A stretch of DNA of 64,000 nt from Porphyra umbilicalis. Lineage: Eukaryota > Rhodophyta > Bangiophyceae > Bangiales > Bangiaceae. The DNA lies in NCBI GenBank assembly GCA_002049455.2, contig KV918812.1, forward strand, positions 124,001 through 188,000. The letters are read 5' to 3'. Below, piece by piece: positions 1-11,711 of the stretch. A model generated the notes under the pieces. The model saw only the letters and a program-made list of their open reading frames with translations, was not told where the DNA came from and made no database searches. A program made the translations under genes and the position numbers. Numbering within the stretch: position 1 is the stretch's first letter; every line of letters starts with the position of its first letter.

Positions 1-2100
1 TGGCCGCCGGAGCGGTCAGGTCGAGCGACGGCATGGTAGACAGGGGCACCGCGGGGGCGGCCATGTCAAAGATCGGAGAAGGAGGAGAGCAGGGCAAGAG
101 ACTCAGACGAGGGGCAAACCAGCGGGCAAGCCACCCGACCGCTGCAGCGCACAAGCAGCACGCCGCCCGAGGAAGACAGGAGAAAAAGGGGGGCAAAGGA
201 GGAGCAGGGGAGGAGACGAGAAGCCGCCCGACCGGGACACCACGGGTCCCAACACAGCGTGCTCCGAGCACACCAACCGAGGAAGAAGAAGACCGCACAA
301 GGGAGCTACCATGTGAGATAAAAGGCTCTATCTTCCTACCCACGTCGTCGTCCCTGCCGACACGACTGGCCCGCCTCTTATCCCCCGTCGAGGGTCACTC
401 CGGCCCACGACCACCTCACGCCCAGCCGCGCGCAGACCCACGACGCTCGCGCGCCTGGGCCCGGCCACCCCTGCGCACTGGTCCGCTCGCCCCGCGCGCA
501 TCTCCCATCCCTCCCCCGTTCGTCACCCGTCCCTCTCCCGGCCCTCGCCCGTCCCTCTCCCGTCCTTCTCCTGACCCTCTCCTGGCCATTCATGGAGCCC
601 GCTGCGCCACATACGCCAGCTCGGTGTCCGACCAGCTCTTGTAAGATGAGGTTTGTAAGCCGCGGCTTACAGCCCCCATTTCACAACATTGGCGGCACGG
701 GGGCGTCACGGCGTGTGCGATTTTGGCCAGGTCAGAGCTCCCCTCCTGCTTGCTCAGGGTTGGGTGCCGTTTGGGCGGGCCTCTCAAGCAGATCAACGTC
801 TACTGAATCCGACCTGTGACTGGCTTAACCGGTAGATCTGTCCTGTTGCAGGATGATCCAGGACATGATTGGCCGACGAACTGCGATGATGATTGTCTCG
901 AAGGGCGCCACTTCGATTTCGAGAGAGCATGATGTTGTCCAACGAAGCCGTCTGCGGCCGCCTGCAGCTTCTTGCGTGGCACTCACTGCGTCAGGGATCT
1001 ATCCCCTCCCCACCTCTATCCCTTGCCTACCGCCATCACTCCCCATCTTCCTTCGCATGCTATCCTCGAGCGCCCCGCTGGTCCCTGCCCCCGGGCCGCT
1101 GTCCTACCCTGCCGTCTTCGTCTTGCTTGTTTCTGCCCGAGCACTACCGCTTGGGTCGTCGACCAACCGCACCTTTCCCCCTTCCTCTCCCCCCTACCCC
1201 CCCTTCCTCTTCCCCCCCCTGCCCCCCACTTTCTCTACTCCCCATACCCCCCCGTTCATAGTTATGATCATTGTTTCTCTTATATTCCACTCAGATGGCC
1301 CCAGGAGCCATCAACCATCGGTCACCCCGCGGCTGCCGACTGTCGCAGCGAGCCCCCTCCGCACCCTCCGCCGTCACCGTCATCGCCGTTGGACTTTTTG
1401 TCATTTCACATGCCATTTCAGATACGTTCTGACTCCACCTCTGGTGCCACTTCACCCGCTGGGCAAGCACCAGCCTGGGGGCGGGACGACAGCCGCTACC
1501 CAGCCCCAAAGGCTGTCATTGCCACCGTGTCATCTGGTTCGACTACCTATAGAGGTGATGGGTATGGGCAGTCACCTAAAGAAAAGTATTCGAAGTTAAG
1601 CACGAACTCCCTCAATCCTGCTGTCTGCAGGCTGGAAAACGGGGTTGGACAATCGTGACGATCGTCCGATATGGGCCCGATCGACCGACCTGAAACGGCA
1701 CCCACGCCGGGGGGAGACCCCCCCCAGACGTGCCAAAAACGAAGGAACTCGTGCGAGGCGCGAAATCGAAGACGGTAAGTTCGTGAGGCCAGTTCCTGGG
1801 TCGGGGGGAACGGAGAGGAGGGGGGGGGGGAGGGTGGTGGGGGGGCTGGGGGACCGCGTGCGACACAGCCGCGTCCAAAGCGGTGCTCATACTGGAAGAC
1901 TCGAGTTCTGGTCGACAGCGAGCGCACCAAAGGGGACAAGGTGTCGGACAACAAGTGGGTGTGTCCACGGACGTCACCAAGGCATCGACGTTTGGCAAGG
2001 GACGAGCCCTGCGCAGTGTACCTCGTTGCTGGATCCACCACATGCCCGTTTTTCCCCCAAATCGCTCGTACGAAAACTTGCACAACCCCTTGTAAATGCC
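1..2100. other. No gene recognised; low-complexity, pyrimidine- and G-rich tracts
   Basis: Open frames here are short, overlap on both strands and have simple-composition translations (Arg/Pro/Ser), as expected of GC-rich non-coding DNA. A C/T-rich stretch occupies about 980-1260 and a G-run about 1806-1852. The segment 2011-2073 recurs in direct orientation at 2297-2358 on the other side of the foldback described next. Confidence 0.6.
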
Positions 2101-2296
2101 TGTACGAGGCGTTTTTCTTGCAAAAACATGTTGAGACATGCATACTTTTGCATGACTGCATCTTTCAATGACTTGTTCGATGCAACAGAAGCCTCTATGA
2201 GAGCGCCTCCCATGGTCGTGAGCGTCATGGTCAAAATGCATTCATGCAGACGTAAGCATGTGTCAAGATGTTTTTGCATGAGAAATGCCTCGTACA
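2101..2296. repeat. Imperfect foldback, ~60-bp arms
   Basis: The left arm (2101-2161, beginning TGTACGAGGC) and right arm (2237-2296, ending GCCTCGTACA) are reverse complements at roughly 80% identity around a ~75-bp centre. The flanks carry a direct duplication (2011-2073 and 2297-2358, both containing CCTCGTTGCTGGATC). This resembles a foldback or MITE-like relic; no superfamily can be assigned. Confidence 0.6.
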
Positions 2297-2959
2297 GCGC
2301 AGTGCACCTCGTTGCTGGATCAACCACGAGCCTCGTTTTCCCCCCAATCGCTTGTAAACGCTCGTTGAAAACGGGCTCCTGCTCGCACGCTGAGAGTGTT
2401 TGCTCGTATGGTGCGTGTCTCAAAAATGAGACATGCGCGTTTTCTAAAGGACTGACACATCACTGCACGGGGGCAGGCGGCGTGGGGTACGAGAAAATTC
2501 TTGACTGGCCTCCATGGAAAGAGCCTCTCCCGACTCTTGCTTGGCTGACAACTCCTTAATACCCGGCAGTGGGCCCTGTTCTGTGGACCTCTCAGATAGC
2601 CCCGATCGTCTGCAAAGTGGAGCGCATGCTGATTTGCTGTACTGGCGCCGGTACCCACAATTTTCAAATTGCCTCCGAACGCGTCCAGTACAGGCTGAAA
2701 TGGCATGTACTAGGCCATATTCGACCCCCCTCCACATTGCAAAACTTCCAATATAGTATAGAAACGATATTCGCGTTTTTGACCGCGGCGCACCACTGCA
2801 CTCTGGCAGTATAGACAAGAACTGCGTCCCAGACATGAAACGTAGACCTCTGAGACAGCCAGATTGCCGTTGTTTCTGAGCGACGAGCGTGTCCTACGTG
2901 ACGTTGCCTGGATCAATTACGTTGCTGGAGAAGTGGTGGCATATATTTCGCTTCCGGGG

Positions 2960-3995
2960 GCTTCCAGGGGCTGCCCTCCACGACTCCGACGCTGCCGCCC
3001 CCCCAACCATCCCTGCCCCCCCCCCCCCCGCCGCCCCCCCAGCCCCCGACCACCCCACCCACCGGCTTCTATGACCGGCCCGCCCGCCCGCCACTTGGTC
3101 GCCTCCTGCTTGCCGCCAGCCCGCCATTTTCCTGCCACTTGCCCCTCACTTGCACGCCACTTGCCCTCCTCTTGCCCCGCACTCGCTTGCCTCCCACTCG
3201 CCCGCCACCAACCAACCGCCCGCTCCCGACGTAACCGCCACCAGCCCACCGACTACTCACCACCGACACCCTGTCTCGCCGCCGCCAGCCCCCCACCACT
3301 TGCCCGCCGCCGACCCCGCGCCCGCCCGCCGTCGGTCCCCCGCAAATCCCCCCTCGCTGATCCACCACCTGCCTGCCGCCAGCCCGCCACCACTTGCCCG
3401 CCGCCAACCCCTGACCTGCCCGCCGCCAGCCCGCCGCCACTTGCGCGCCGCCGATCCGCCGCCTTGCCGCCGCCAGCACGTCCCCTCTTGCACGCCGCGG
3501 ACGCCCCGCCTTGCCGCCGCCAGCCGGCCGCCACTTGCGCACCGCCGATCCACCGTCTTGCCGCCGCCAGCCCGTTCCCTGTTGCCTGCTAAGACGCCCC
3601 GCCTTGCCGCCACCAGCCCGGCGGCACTTGCGCACCGCCGATCCACCGCGTTGCCGTCGCCAGCCCGTTCCCTGTTGCCCGCCGCGGACGCCCCGTCCTG
3701 CCGCCGCCAGCCAGGCGCCACGTGCGCGCCGCCGATCCACTGCCTACCGACGACTAGCGCACCGCCTACCCCCCACCACCCCACCGCCCGCCACCCACTT
3801 TCTTACCGCCAGCCCACCGCCAACCAACCGCCTGCCCGCCACCAGGCCACCGCCCTACCACCGCCTGGCCGCCCCCTGCGCACCGTCCGCGCGCTGCCAC
3901 CAGCCCACCTCCTGCCAGTCACCCGCCCACCACTACGTAGCCCGCCGCCCACGAACAGTTATCCCATCGCCAAGCCACCCGACATCAGCAAAGAA
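2960..3995. repeat. C-rich low-complexity block with ~94-bp tandem repeat
   Basis: A CCGCC-rich block. Between about 3420 and 3750 it shows an imperfect tandem repeat marked by GCCGATCC at 3449, 3544, 3637 and 3731, spacing 93-95 bp. Long frames on both strands through this block translate to Pro/Ala/Ser or Gly/Arg repeats and are composition artefacts; I do not call a gene. Confidence 0.65.
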
Positions 3996-3998
3996 AGT

Positions 3999-4168
3999 GA
4001 TGTATGACCCCCAGAGCTTTTGCGTCTACGAGCTGAACGCTGGTGGCTTCTGCCTGGCCAGGGACGCCCCTCACAGATTGATGTGTGACCCCCAGAGCTT
4101 TTGCATCTACGTGCTGAACACTGGTGGCTTCTCGCACTGCAGGGACGCCCGACACAGATTGATGTGTG
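3999..4168. repeat. 81-bp tandem duplication
   Basis: GATGTATGACCCCCAGAGC at 3999 recurs as GATGTGTGACCCCCAGAGC at 4080, and the next unit start (GATGTGTGAC) is at 4161, giving two 81-bp units plus a partial third. Units differ at a handful of positions. 81 is a multiple of three, but no convincing protein frame surrounds it. Confidence 0.75.
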
Positions 4169-4176
4169 ACATATTG

Positions 4177-4209
4177 CTGTTTGCCCAATTTTGGCCGATG
4201 CCAGGCGCT
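4177..4209 (+). repeat. Left copy of 33-bp inverted repeat flanking the macrosatellite
   Basis: CTGTTTGCCCAATTTTGG and following bases are the reverse complement of 7010-7042 with two mismatches in 33 bp. The pair brackets 2.8 kb containing the CGG macrosatellite, as TIRs of a large element would, but no target duplication is evident. Confidence 0.6.
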
Positions 4210-4377
4210 ACGCAAGCAACAGAGGGACTTTACATTTTAACAATAACTTTTCTGATTTTCGTGTAACTCCCATGACTGCGTCAAATATTGAGTGTGGACG
4301 ATATGCTCTCAAAATTGAGATAAACAGGTCGGAAGCCCCTGGCTGCCGGCGTCGTCGCCGTCGTCACCATCCATGGG

Positions 4378-6200
4378 CTGTTGGTGCGGTCCTCGGCGGG
4401 GGGGGGGGGGGTTCCGGTCGGCGGCGGCGGCGCGGCGGGTGCTGTGAAAGCCCGCCCCGCCGCCGCACCGGACGTGTGGTGGCCGCCGCGGCGTTGGCGG
4501 CGGCGCGATCGCCGCCGCCGCCGCAGATTAGGGCGGCGGCGCGGCGGCGGTGCGGCGGCGGTGCGGCGGCGGCATGGCGGCGGCAGCAAGGCGGCGGCGC
4601 GGCGGCGCGGGGTTGAATGTGGTGCGTGGGGCCTGTCGTTGCGGTCGTCGGCGTGGGGGCGGGGGTTTCCGGGCGGCGGTGGCGGCGGGGTGGGTGCTGG
4701 AAAAGCCCGCCCCGCCGCCGCACCCAAATGCGGCGGCCCCCACCGCCGCGGCGGCGGCACGATCGTTGCCGCGCCGCTGCCGCCGCACGCCAGGTCGGCG
4801 GCGCGGCGGCGATGCAGCGGCGTGGCGGCGGCGGCAAGACGGCGACAGCAAGGTGGCGGCGCGGCGGCGAGGGGGTCAATTCGGTGCCGGAAGGCTGTCG
4901 GTGCGGTCGTCGGCGTGGGGGCGGGGGTTTCTGGGCGGCGTCGGCGGCGGGGTGGGTGCTGGAAAAGCCCGCCCCGCCGCCGCACCCAAATTCGGCGGCC
5001 CCCACCGCCGCGGCGGCGGCACGATCGTTGCCGCGCCGCTGCCGCCGCACGCCAGGTCGGCGGCGCGGCGGCGGTGCGGCGGCAGGGCGGTGGCGGCAAG
5101 ACGGCGACAGCAAGGTGGCGGCGCGGCGCCGAGGGGGCGAGTTCGGTGCCGGAAGGCTGTCGGTGCGGTCGTCGGCGTGGGGGCGGGGGTTTCCGGGCGG
5201 CGTCGGCGGCGGGGTGGGTGCTGAAGAAGCCCGCCCCGCCGCAGCCTCCAAGATGCGGCGGCTGTCGTCGCGATGGCGGTGGCGCGATCGTTGCCACACC
5301 GTCGTCGCCGCATGCCTGGTCGGCGGCGCGGCGGCGGTGCGGCGGCGCGGCGGCGGCGGCAAGACGGCGCCAGCAAGGCGGCGGTGCGGCGGCACGGGGG
5401 TGAATTTGATGCGTGGGGGCTGTCGGTTTGGTCTTCGCCGAGGAGGTGGGGGGCTTCGGGTGGCGGCGGCGGTGGGGCGGGTGCCAAAAAATTCCGCCCC
5501 GCCGCCGCACCCGCATGCGGCGGCCCCCACCGCCGCGGCGTCGGCACGATCGTTGCCGCGCCACCGCCGCCGCACGCCAGGTCGGTGGCGCGACGGCGGT
5601 GCGGCCGCAAGGTGGTGACGCGGCGGCGCGGGGGGGCTGCTGGAGCGCGGTGGCTGTTCGTGCGGTCATCGGCGGCATGGGGTGGCTTCCGGGCTGCTGC
5701 GGCGGCGGGGCGGGTGTTGTAAAAGCCCGTCTTGCAGCCGCCCCCGACTTGCCGCGGCCGTCGCCGCGATGCCAGCGGCGCGATTATTGCCGCGCCATCG
5801 CCGCCGCACATCATATCGGCGGCGCGGCGTCGGTGCGGCGGCGCGGCGGCGGCGGCAAGGTGGAAGCGGCAAACCGGCGGCGCGGCGGCACGGGGGGGCT
5901 GTTTGTGCACGTGGGCTGTTGGTGCGGTCGTCGGCGGGGGGGCGGGGCTCCCGAGCGGCGGCGGCGGATGAGCGGGTGCTGAAAAAGCCCGCCCCGCCGC
6001 CGCACCCGCATGCGGGGGCCGCTGCCGCTGCGGCGGCGTTGCTATCGTCTTCGCGCCGCCGCCGCCCCGCACCAGGTTGGCGTCTCCGTGGCGGTGCGGC
6101 GCGCAGCGGCGGCGGCGCAGCGGCGGTGACAAGGTGGCGGCACGGCCGAGCCGGGGGGCTGTGTATTATCGGCGGCTGATGGTGCTGTCGTCGGCAGGGC
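4378..6200. repeat. GC-rich macrosatellite, ~262-bp unit, about 7-8 units
   Basis: The marker GTGCGGTCGTCGGCG or a close variant recurs near 4384, 4641, 4902, 5165, 5427, 5655, 5915 and 6175, mostly 261-263 bp apart. Each unit also carries a GCCCGCCCCGCCGCCGCACC block and a GCACGATCGTTGCCGCGCC block. Most spacings are not multiples of three, so long Pro/Arg frames on either strand change register between units. Dense G-runs on the plus strand could form G-quadruplexes. Read as satellite DNA rather than a gene. Confidence 0.7.
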
Positions 6201-6299
6201 GAGGTCTTTGTTGCAGGCGAGCTGAAGCGGCGCTGCCGTCGGTGCCGCCGCCGAGGTGGTTGGCGACGCAGCTGCGCGGCGGCGCGAGGGTTTGTCAAG

Positions 6300-7009
6300 C
6301 ATGCTGGGTTATGGTTCTCTTTGTCCGGAAGCTTACAAATGGGGACCATCTTTGTTGTGACGAGATATAGAGGTCGTAAAAACGCACAACCATCTCCACG
6401 AGGAGCCGACGTGTCTCCAGGGACTTATGGAACCACGACGCTGCAGGGGTTGGGCTCAACAGATGGCGGTGGGTGGATTGGGAGCGGATACTGAGGGGGT
6501 CGTGGCGGGGTCGACAAGAAGTGGTGCATCATGCAAGGCAGCGTTGGCAAGACGCAGCGGCCAAGCCGTCAACGACAGGGATCACTGGCAGGACGCCGAG
6601 CTGTGCTCAGGCTGTCCCGCACATTCAGGCGCCTGCCGTCAGATTCTCTGCACTCCGAGTTGCTTCGAAGCCGCAGTCACTCAATTTGTTGCAACCCGGG
6701 CCAGTGCTGGCTCGTTTGGGTGCGAGGTCCAAGAAGCTTGCGCATCTCACAGCTGAGCCCGTTCGTGACACCCTCATTGGGAATGACATTGACCACGTCA
6801 AGGAATGCATCCCAGACAAATGCGCCCCAAGCAGGACAGCTGTGGTAATGACGTGCCGGCGGCCGCTGGTGCTCATGAAAATATTCTGAAAAATACGGCC
6901 GATCCTGACTTTGAACCAATCAGACGAGCCTGATACTGGCTCGCACGAGCATCTTGAACCGAAGCGCTCATGCAATTTTGAACTGTATAATTGGTCGACA
7001 CGCCGACGA
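6300..7009. other. No gene recognised
   Basis: Mixed-composition DNA between the macrosatellite and the right member of the inverted repeat. Short frames on both strands show no recognisable motif. Confidence 0.5.
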
Positions 7010-7042
7010 AGCGCTTGGCATCGGCTAAAATTGGGCAAACAG
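7010..7042 (-). repeat. Right copy of 33-bp inverted repeat
   Basis: Reverse complement of 4177-4209 with two transitions (31/33). See the left copy. Confidence 0.6.
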
Positions 7043-8897
7043 AAACACCGTCCTGACTGGCCCTGGCACGCGACGAAAGGACGAAGACACACCCGATTTC
7101 TTTGTGTGCGCGTCACTTGTAGCCTGCTTCAGCAGGGGCTACAAGCCCACGAATCTGGCCCGATCTAACTGGTACACCCCACGGGGCCAGCACGTGGGAC
7201 TTGTAGCCCATGTTCTGGACCCCCCCCCCCCCAGATGACGTGGATTCGGCCCCCCCCCACGGCCGCCGCTCCGAATTGATGCCAGTAAGGAAATCGGGCC
7301 TGAAGTACAAGAAATTTGGCCTAGTACGCATCTTAGTACAAGTCTAGTATGCGCGCCACTTTCCCGACGATCTTGGAGCCAGTCTTTTTCAGGTTCTTGG
7401 GGTTAAAGGTTTGCAACGCCAAAGCTCATGTGCTAAGAGCACACCCAACAACGTCTCCCCCAAGATCTGAAATCAAAATGGGAATATGCCACGTTTGCTT
7501 ACGTGGGGGGCGGTGAGCGGCCCCCCATTTTTCTCATCCAAGAGGGCCCGTTGCCCTCCTGGAGTTACCGGAAAAAAGGGCTACATGATCACCAGATGGG
7601 AAAAGGAAGATGGGGGATGCGCTCCCAGCAACGTTCGTCCCGAAGTGGTCGAGATTCGTGCACATCGTGAAGCAGTCTCGATGCCAAGGCACACCGGACG
7701 AAAAGGCTGCCGTGCGGAACAGTTCGTGAGTCAAAGTGTCTATGATCTCAGTGGAACCTTCCAAAACGCGTCAAGAAAAGGCACTTCTGGCACATACCTC
7801 TGAAATAGAGAGACACGAATCCTGAAGATCGGACGAAGTGGTCGCACCACGCGTCCAGAGTCAGCGCGGCTGGAGAAGCTGGGCACAGTTGTCTCAGACC
7901 CGAGTATTACGGGACACAACAGAGGTGTTGGCGTTGGTCGAGGTTCCCTCAACGGGTGCGTGATGCGATGCGCTGTCGCGACAAGCCCGAGTCGTGGACC
8001 GCGCCGTCCGTCCCGAAGCGCCTTTCGGGTGCTTTCAGAAGCAACGGTGGCCAACGCCATTCGTTGGACCAGGCGTCGGCAGGCCCTGGAGTCGGGCTGG
8101 TGCAAAGCTCCATTGGGGCAGAGTTGCTGGTCCGACGCCAAAAAACTGGTCCGATCCCGCATCCAGTCTCACGACGTGTTTGCTTGACATGGGGAAATAT
8201 TGAAAAGTTTGTAGTCGTATGGAGTCTCTTCATTGGCTCGCGGAATTGTTTAGAAAAACTCTGGTGGGAGGCGGATTCGATGCGGCGAGGGGCCGGCCGG
8301 CCCGTGATCAGATTGTGTTGCTTCCTGTGTCCTGTGTGCCCCCCTTTCGCGCAACCGGTCATTTGGGGCCACCCCGTGACCACTGCGGATTGGGAGGGGG
8401 TGGGTGGAGGGCGCGCGGGTCACCGCAGGCGGTGTGCATTGAGGCTGGGGAGGCGTCACCCGGGGTTCTTGTCGCACCTCGGGCGCTCTCAAAGACACCT
8501 CGTGTGTTTCGGGCCCGCTGCAGGCCTGCGCCCTGCCCCGCCCCCTCGTGCAGCGCGCACGAGGGGTCCCCCGGGCAAGGTCGAGCACTGGCGCAGCTTG
8601 TGGGTGCGCGCCGCCCTCCTGCCCTCTGGCCCAACGACCGCCTGCGCGACACTGATCACGTGCTTGCCGTCAGCGTGCCTGAGAGGGAGACGCCGGCGGC
8701 TCCTCCCCTCCCCCTGCCTCACTCGTCCTGATTCTCTCCTTCTTGCCTCCCGCGCGCGCCTGTTGCAACCGACACGCCGCTGGTGTATCGAGAGCTCCCG
8801 CGGCGCGCCCGTGTGCTCTGGTCACCGCTGCCCCCTTGTCCCTGTCTCCACCCCCGGCCTTCAAAAGCCGGCCTTCATCCCCCCCCCCTTTCCGATC
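7043..8897. other. No gene recognised
   Basis: Contains C-runs near 7221 and 7251 and ordinary mixed sequence. A plus-strand open frame from about 7956 runs into the next gene but its first 300 codons have no protein-like character, so I leave them out. The C/T-rich stretch 8870-8896 just before ATG 8898 could be 5' UTR. Confidence 0.45.
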
Positions 8898-10093
8898 ATG
8901 ACCCGTAAGCCGGACCCGATGCGCGACACGGAGCGGCGCCGCGACCAGCGTTGTCGTCATCAAAAGCGGCTCGCGGTGCTCGCGCGGTGCACGTGCTCTT
9001 GCCACCTCGCGGGCTGCCCACCGTGCTCAACTTCGGCCCCACCACGTGGGGGGCCCGCTCTTCCTGTCTCTAGTAACTGTGCGCCTCCGGCTGGCCAAGG
9101 ACCGCCTGTAGCCGGCGGCGCCTGGGTGCCGCCGCCCAACCCTACACCGAGCCAGGGCGGCGGCAATTGCGCCGGGGGGCGGGACGGTTGTCACTGCCGA
9201 CGTGCGGCAGCTCGGGGCCGCGACCAAGCACCGATTCTAACCAAGGTGGCGAGCAATTTGGCGGGGGAACGGGACGGCCGTGTCTGCCGCCACGTGACAA
9301 GTGGGTGCCGCCGGATCCCTGGCAGAACAACCAAGCCGGCAGCCGTTGGGAGCAACCGCCCGACGGCAACGGCGGACACGTCGGTCGTGGGTGGGATATG
9401 GGCGGCCGTCGAGTGTCTCCTCGCCGCTGTGCCTGGGCGTCGCCAGCTGGTCGGTCGTCGCAAGCCGGCTGCCAGTGGGACCAGCCGCTCCAATGGGACC
9501 AAGAGTACGGCGGCCGGGGATGGGACTCGCGGGACAGGGACGGATCTCCGCGCCGCAACGTGTGGGCGCCGCCGGGCTGTCAAGGTCAAGAAGCTCAAGA
9601 GCCCGGCGGCTACGGCGGCGGTGGCTTCTCTCCAGATTGCCAGCCTTCACCGAGGCGGAACTGGGTGCCCCCGGGCGGAAAGCGTCCCAATCAGCCCGGC
9701 GGCTTTGGGCCACTTCGCGAGGATTGGTGGCTGCCGAGTGGCCAAGCAAGTCGTGAAGCCGGCGGCCACGCAGCACACCACGACAACTGGGGGCCGCCGG
9801 GTGGAGGACCCGCCCAGGCTGGCGACTTTGGGCCGATATGCGCCGTTTGGCAGCCATCCCCGCTTGCCGGCGGCGGCGGATCGCTTCGCGCCGGCGGCGG
9901 CGCGTCACCGGCCGTCGGTTCCGGCGGCAACGTGCCCCGCGCGAAGGGACAAGTGCTGCCGGCTGATGCCAATCCAGCGCAAGCCGGCGACAACGCATCA
10001 CCAGCCGCCGGCACCGGCGGCGAAGCGCGCCGCACCGACGGACAAGTGCCTCCGGCACCTGTTTCATCCCCGCTTTCCGGCGGCGGCGTGTGA
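8898..10093 (+). CDS. Trp/Gly/Pro-repeat protein, hypothetical
   Basis: No family recognised. From ATG 8898 the frame encodes a basic Cys-containing start (CTCSCHLAGCPPC), then GGAWVPPPNP. The same W-x-PP-G motif then continues in another frame from about 9246: DKWVPP, NVWAPPG, RNWVPPGG, EDWWLPSG and DNWGPPGG, ending in a Gly/Ala-rich tail and TGA at 10091-10093. Repetition of tryptophan, rare in chance GC-rich frames, is the main coding evidence. Joining 8898-9186 to 9246-10093 across a 59-nt GT-AG segment (9187-9245) restores one frame of 378 codons; a G-tract indel near 9171-9180 is the alternative. No signal peptide or membrane segment is clear. It could be a structural or matrix-type repeat protein, which is inference only. 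Confidence 0.4.
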
Positions 10094-10658
10094 TGACACG
10101 CTCATCCCACCCCACCCAGTTGGGGGGACGGCGAGCCAGACCGTGTCGCCGGGTTGTCCTGTCGGGGAATACCCGCCCCGGAAGAAAACCCCGAAGAGCA
10201 CACACGCACGGCGTCGACCGGGGGGAGACGCCCCGAGCGACAACACGAGTTTTGTGAACGGAATTTTACTTGCCCGTGTCGAAGGCCTCGAGGCAAGACT
10301 CACGCCTCGCCCTCATATCCCGTCTGTTCCCCTCAGACCCTTCGAGAACTCCCCTCAGACACTCTCAAAGGACCCTCAGAAACCCCTCGCCGCAGGGCCC
10401 ATGCGGCCAGTCTCGGCGGGGGACGGCCGAAGCATCGAACACCGCCTTGACAAGAGGCGGGGGAAGGGTGCTACGTGACACCTTCGGGGCGCTCCAGGGT
10501 CAGGGGCGTGGTGTAATGCAAGTCGATAGTCCAAGTCGGGTTTACACAAAATTAGGCCCTTAACTGGGGGCACGCCCGGGGGGGGTAAGTAGTCCCAGGG
10601 AAGTCTGGAGATCGCGGTTATGGTTGGTGAGCCACGGGGTGATCACATGTGGGTCGCC
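10094..10658. other. No gene recognised
   Basis: GC-rich sequence downstream of the Trp-repeat ORF up to the palindrome. No motif or repeat found. Confidence 0.5.
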
Positions 10659-10731
10659 AACGGAACAATTTGAAATATGTGGCAGTGGGACATAATATGT
10701 CCCACTGCCACATATTTCAAATTGTTCCGTT
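10659..10731. repeat. Perfect 36-bp-arm palindrome
   Basis: Arms 10659-10694 and 10696-10731 are exact reverse complements around the single base A10695; the arm includes AATATGTGGCAGTGGGACATA-like sequence. The structure would form a cruciform or hairpin with essentially no loop. It abuts the TIR element starting at 10732. Confidence 0.9.
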
Positions 10732-11061
10732 TGTGGCGGCTGATTTTAGAATCCGCGATCTAGGTGAGCTTCATCGAACGGAGATACGGCGATTTAGAGA
10801 TTGTTCGATCTAAAGTCACACGGGTCAATCCTGAGTCGCGATCCCCCTTCATGGGTGATCTGGCCGGACCTTTCCTGGTTCTGGGCTAAAGTCAGCAGAA
10901 CGTCATGGATTGAGAAAATTACATCCCTGCTCTGGGATTTGATTCACTGCAGATGGCGAAGGCCGCGTTCGACAGTTCGTGACGAGACGATTTTTGAGGT
11001 CTGAATAGGTCAGAAATGTTGACAGCCCCATAGATCGCGGATTCTAAGATCAGCCGCCACA
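10732..11061. mobile_element. MITE-like element with 31-bp TIRs
   Basis: The left end TGTGGCGGCTGATTTTAGAA (10732 onward) and right end (11031-11061, finishing CAGCCGCCACA) are inverted repeats of 31 bp with one mismatch. The 330-bp interior has no coding frame. No unambiguous target duplication is visible because the left end abuts the palindrome. Class II non-autonomous element; superfamily not determined. Confidence 0.7.
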
Positions 11062-11711
11062 TATTTCTCGGAAATCTGGTTCACCGAGTGTGGGGTCCAT
11101 GTGTCGGGCCATCACAATTCCCCATTCTAAAGGGGTTGCCGTCCCGGCGGCCTTGAGCCTGGGGGGCGGGCCCGCCCGAGGGTTACGGGCGGGCCAGGAC
11201 GGTTAGCCGGCGTCCTCCCCAGTGTGGGGACCGGGTGCTGCCCCGGTCAACGCCGGCAGGTGCCGCCCCGGAGTGTGGGGGCGAGCCCGCCGGGGCCAAG
11301 AGGGTACGCGTCGTCGCCGTGCTGTGGGTACAACGGCGTGTCAGGGGTGCGGATGGGGGCCGCGCGGCCGGGGCGGGCCACTCCAACCCTGCCAGGTGGG
11401 GCAAAGGGAGGGGCGCCGAGTATGGCGCCCCCGTCCCCCCCTGTGGGGGCTGTCCCGCGGGCCCACTTGGAGGAGTCATCCAGGGGGAGTGGCCCGCGGA
11501 GCGGCGCCGCGGGAGGCGAGTGGGCGCCCCTGCCAGTACACAGGGGCCCATAAAAGCGGGGTAGGCGGGGGACGGACGGGGAAGCCGTTCACTACCGGCC
11601 GTCACCGTGCCCCCTTCGCTTCTCGAGTTGGGAGTCCCCCCCCGTCTGTTCCCCATTGAACCTTCCCAACCCTCCTAGCCCGCCTTGCATCCCTACTAGG
11701 GCGCGGTGGCT
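11062..11711. other. GC-rich upstream region of the following ORF
   Basis: No gene or repeat recognised. The last ~140 bp before ATG 11712 are C/T-rich and may be 5' leader of the following ORF; no TATA-like element was identified. Confidence 0.45.

Noticed and set aside
4281-5678. 465-codon minus-strand Pro/Arg frame
   Set aside because: It lies in the 262-bp macrosatellite; register changes between units and composition explain it.
7956-8897. N-terminal 314 codons of a long plus-strand frame
   Set aside because: No protein-like composition; only the part from ATG 8898 shows a repeated Trp motif.
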